Origin: Mycoplasmopsis felis ATCC 23391
GTDB lineage: Bacteria > Bacillota_I > Bacilli_A > Mycoplasmatales > Metamycoplasmataceae
Assembly: GCF_000701865.1 (NCBI RefSeq)
Contig: NZ_JNKA01000007.1
Span: 1-35,429 of the forward strand
Direction: 5' to 3'
Length of the DNA: 35,429 bases
Part shown: piece by piece, positions 34,571 through 35,429 of the stretch
How the letters are laid out: each line of letters begins with the position of its first letter
How positions within the stretch are numbered: the first letter of the stretch is position 1
The notes under the pieces: model-generated
What the model was told of the DNA's origin: nothing
What the model saw: the letters and a program-made list of their open reading frames with translations, nothing else
The model's database searches: none
Made by a program: the position numbers and the translations under genes

Positions 34571-34646
34571 TGGTGGCCCCGGCAGGAATCGAACCAGCGA
34601 CACACAGAGCTTCAATCTGTTGCTCTACCAACTGAGCTACAGGGCC
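34571..34646 (-). tRNA. tRNA-Phe (GAA)
   Basis: A 76-base cloverleaf with encoded CCA. The anticodon stem ACAGA/TCTGT encloses TTGAAGC (anticodon GAA). The acceptor GGCCCTG/CGGGGCC has one G-U pair. The T stem GCTGG/CCTGC contains a U-U mismatch. Last gene of the tRNA cluster. Confidence 0.96.
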
Positions 34647-34650
34647 AAAA

Positions 34651-34726
34651 TGGCGGTCCAGACGGGGATCGAACCCGCGTTCTCCTCCGTGACAGGGAGG
34701 CGTATTAACCACTTTACCACTGAACC
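34651..34726 (-). tRNA. tRNA-Asp (GTC)
   Basis: The anticodon stem CCTCC/GGAGG encloses CTGTCAC (anticodon GTC). The acceptor GGTTCAG pairs with CTGGACC, the discriminator is G, and CCA is encoded. Confidence 0.96.
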
Positions 34727-34728
34727 TT

Positions 34729-34805
<77 letters not shown>

Positions 34806-34832
34806 ATATGAAACTATAAATTGTTTAATTAA

Positions 34833-34925
34833 TGGCGGGTGATGAGGGATTCGAACCCCCGCGGGCCGTGAAGCCCCTGGCAGTTTTCAAGACTGCTCCC
34901 TTCAGCCGGACTTGGGTAATCACCC
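34833..34925 (-). tRNA. tRNA-Ser (TGA)
   Basis: A 93-base class II tRNA with a long variable arm. The anticodon stem GCAGT/ACTGC encloses CTTGAAA (anticodon TGA). The acceptor GGGTGAT pairs with ATCACCC, the discriminator is G, and CCA is encoded. Confidence 0.96.
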
Positions 34926-34927
34926 AT

Positions 34928-35003
34928 TGGTGGACCCAACAGGATTCGAACCTGTAACCAACCGGTTATGAGCCGGTTGCTCTAACCGTTGAGCTATAGG
35001 TCC
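34928..35003 (-). tRNA. tRNA-Ile2 (CAT, lysidine-modified)
   Basis: The anticodon loop CTCATAA reads CAT, but the GGACC...GGTCC acceptor and overall body resemble Firmicute tRNA-Ile that reads AUA after TilS modification. Its position between Met and Ser fits the conserved Ile slot. A second elongator Met is the alternative. Confidence 0.85.
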
Positions 35004-35026
35004 ATAAACTAATTTATAGATTTAAT

Positions 35027-35103
35027 TGGTAGCACCGAAGAGAGTCGAACTCTTGACCTTCCGGGTATGAACCGGATGCTCTAACCAACTGAGCTACAGT
35101 GCC
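35027..35103 (-). tRNA. Elongator tRNA-Met (CAT)
   Basis: The anticodon stem TCCGG/CCGGA encloses TTCATAC. The acceptor GGCACTG/CGGTGCT starts with a G1-U72 pair and lacks initiator features. CCA encoded. Confidence 0.93.
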
Positions 35104-35108
35104 ATATA

Positions 35109-35185
35109 TGGTGGAGAGTATGGGATTCGAACCCACCACCTCCTGCGTGCAAGGCAGGCGCTCTAGCCAAATGAGCTAACCCCCC
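35109..35185 (-). tRNA. tRNA-Ala (TGC)
   Basis: The anticodon stem CCTGC/GCAGG encloses CTTGCAC. The acceptor GGGGGGT/ACTCTCC has the alanine G3-U70 identity pair. CCA encoded. Confidence 0.96.
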
Positions 35186-35192
35186 ATATAAA

Positions 35193-35269
35193 TGGTGAAG
35201 AAGACAGGATTTGAACCTGCGACCACTACAGCCCAAATGTAGTGCTCTACCAAGCTGAGCTACTTCTCC
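35193..35269 (-). tRNA. tRNA-Pro (TGG)
   Basis: The anticodon stem CTACA/TGTAG encloses TTTGGGC. The acceptor GGAGAAG pairs with CTTCTTC with one G-U pair. CCA encoded. It is the first tRNA after the 23S rRNA. Confidence 0.96.
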
Positions 35270-35286
35270 ATTTTTGTAATGGCTAT

Positions 35287-35310
35287 ATTATTATATATTA
35301 AATTTAATAT
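35287..35310. repeat. AT palindrome in the 23S-tRNA spacer
   Basis: A 22-24-bp palindrome centred on TATTAAATTTAATA lies upstream of tRNA-Pro (boundaries accurate to a few bases). On the transcript it forms a hairpin after a second hairpin TTTGAAAGA/TCTTTCAAA near 35325-35350. Likely processing structures of the rRNA-tRNA precursor. Confidence 0.6.
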
Positions 35311-35399
35311 ATAAAAAATTTTTTTTGAAAGATTTTTGTTCTTTCAAAACTGAATAGTAATTAATAATTCATTAAAATGTCTGAATACATTTTAACTTT

Positions 35400-35429
35400 T
35401 AAACCTATCAATTTATTAGTAATGGTCAG
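35400..35429 (-). rRNA. 3' end of 23S rRNA, partial
   Basis: The minus strand at the right edge reads CTGACCATTACTAATAAATT then GATAGGTTT, matching the conserved 3' end of 23S rRNA (family: GAGCTGACC..TACTAAT..). Only about 30 bases are inside the window and the exact 3' end is uncertain by several bases. No 5S gene lies between this end and tRNA-Pro. Confidence 0.75.

Noticed and set aside
35270-35399. 5S rRNA gene in the 23S-tRNA spacer
   Set aside because: The spacer is AT-rich and lacks any 5S-like conserved sequence or closing stem.

Overview
The window comes from a low-GC Mollicute (Mycoplasma in the broad sense, probably the hominis group). TGA is read as tryptophan throughout: every long gene is cut into pieces under the standard code and joins in one frame once TGA is Trp. 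Supporting evidence includes a HinT/P60/P80 cluster, a p37-p29-p69 transporter operon, the absence of an L27 N-terminal extension and prp gene, and a compact rRNA-tRNA operon.

Layout, mostly on the minus strand. 1-196: start of a transposase-like ORF leaving the window. 343-4077: P80-P60-HinT operon (transcribed right to left). 4171-6177, plus strand: an unknown small gene and trigger factor. 6251-9826: five-gene operon dut, ackA, coaD, engB and a one-pass membrane protein. 9888-17934: rpoB-rpoC with its own promoter and terminator. 18043-21705: a TPP-riboswitch leader followed by a P37-like substrate-binding lipoprotein, P29 ATPase and P69 two-domain permease, read as thiamine pyrophosphate uptake. 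21705-24925: an ECF S-component and a 737-residue unknown protein that may be a degenerate ABC ATPase. 24991-27779: D-lactate dehydrogenase, a MIP channel and a membrane-anchored NERD-like protein. 27931-28668, plus strand: a degenerate DprA. 28767-29429: rplU-rpmA with a structured leader. 29449-31076: a small hydrophobic peptide gene and a YitT-family protein. 31165-34471: ileS-lspA. 34571-35269: eight tRNA genes (transcribed Pro, Ala, Met, Ile2, Ser, fMet, Asp, Phe) directly after the 3' end of a 23S rRNA gene at the right edge.

Functionally this is core machinery (transcription, ribosome, tRNA charging, lipoprotein processing) mixed with fermentation and uptake. AckA makes ATP from acetyl phosphate, D-LDH reoxidises NADH, and the channel overlapping D-LDH may release lactate. 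The riboswitch ties cofactor import to TPP supply.

The most interesting points are the TPP riboswitch on the P37 operon, the D-LDH/MIP overlap, the odd gene-overlap geometry (8 and 11 nt, never ATGA) expected when TGA is not a stop, a small bacteriocin-like peptide gene, the possible dead ATPase beside an ECF S-component, and several genes without Shine-Dalgarno sequences whose -10 boxes lie 6-9 nt before ATG. No gene-free stretch exceeds 300 bases.
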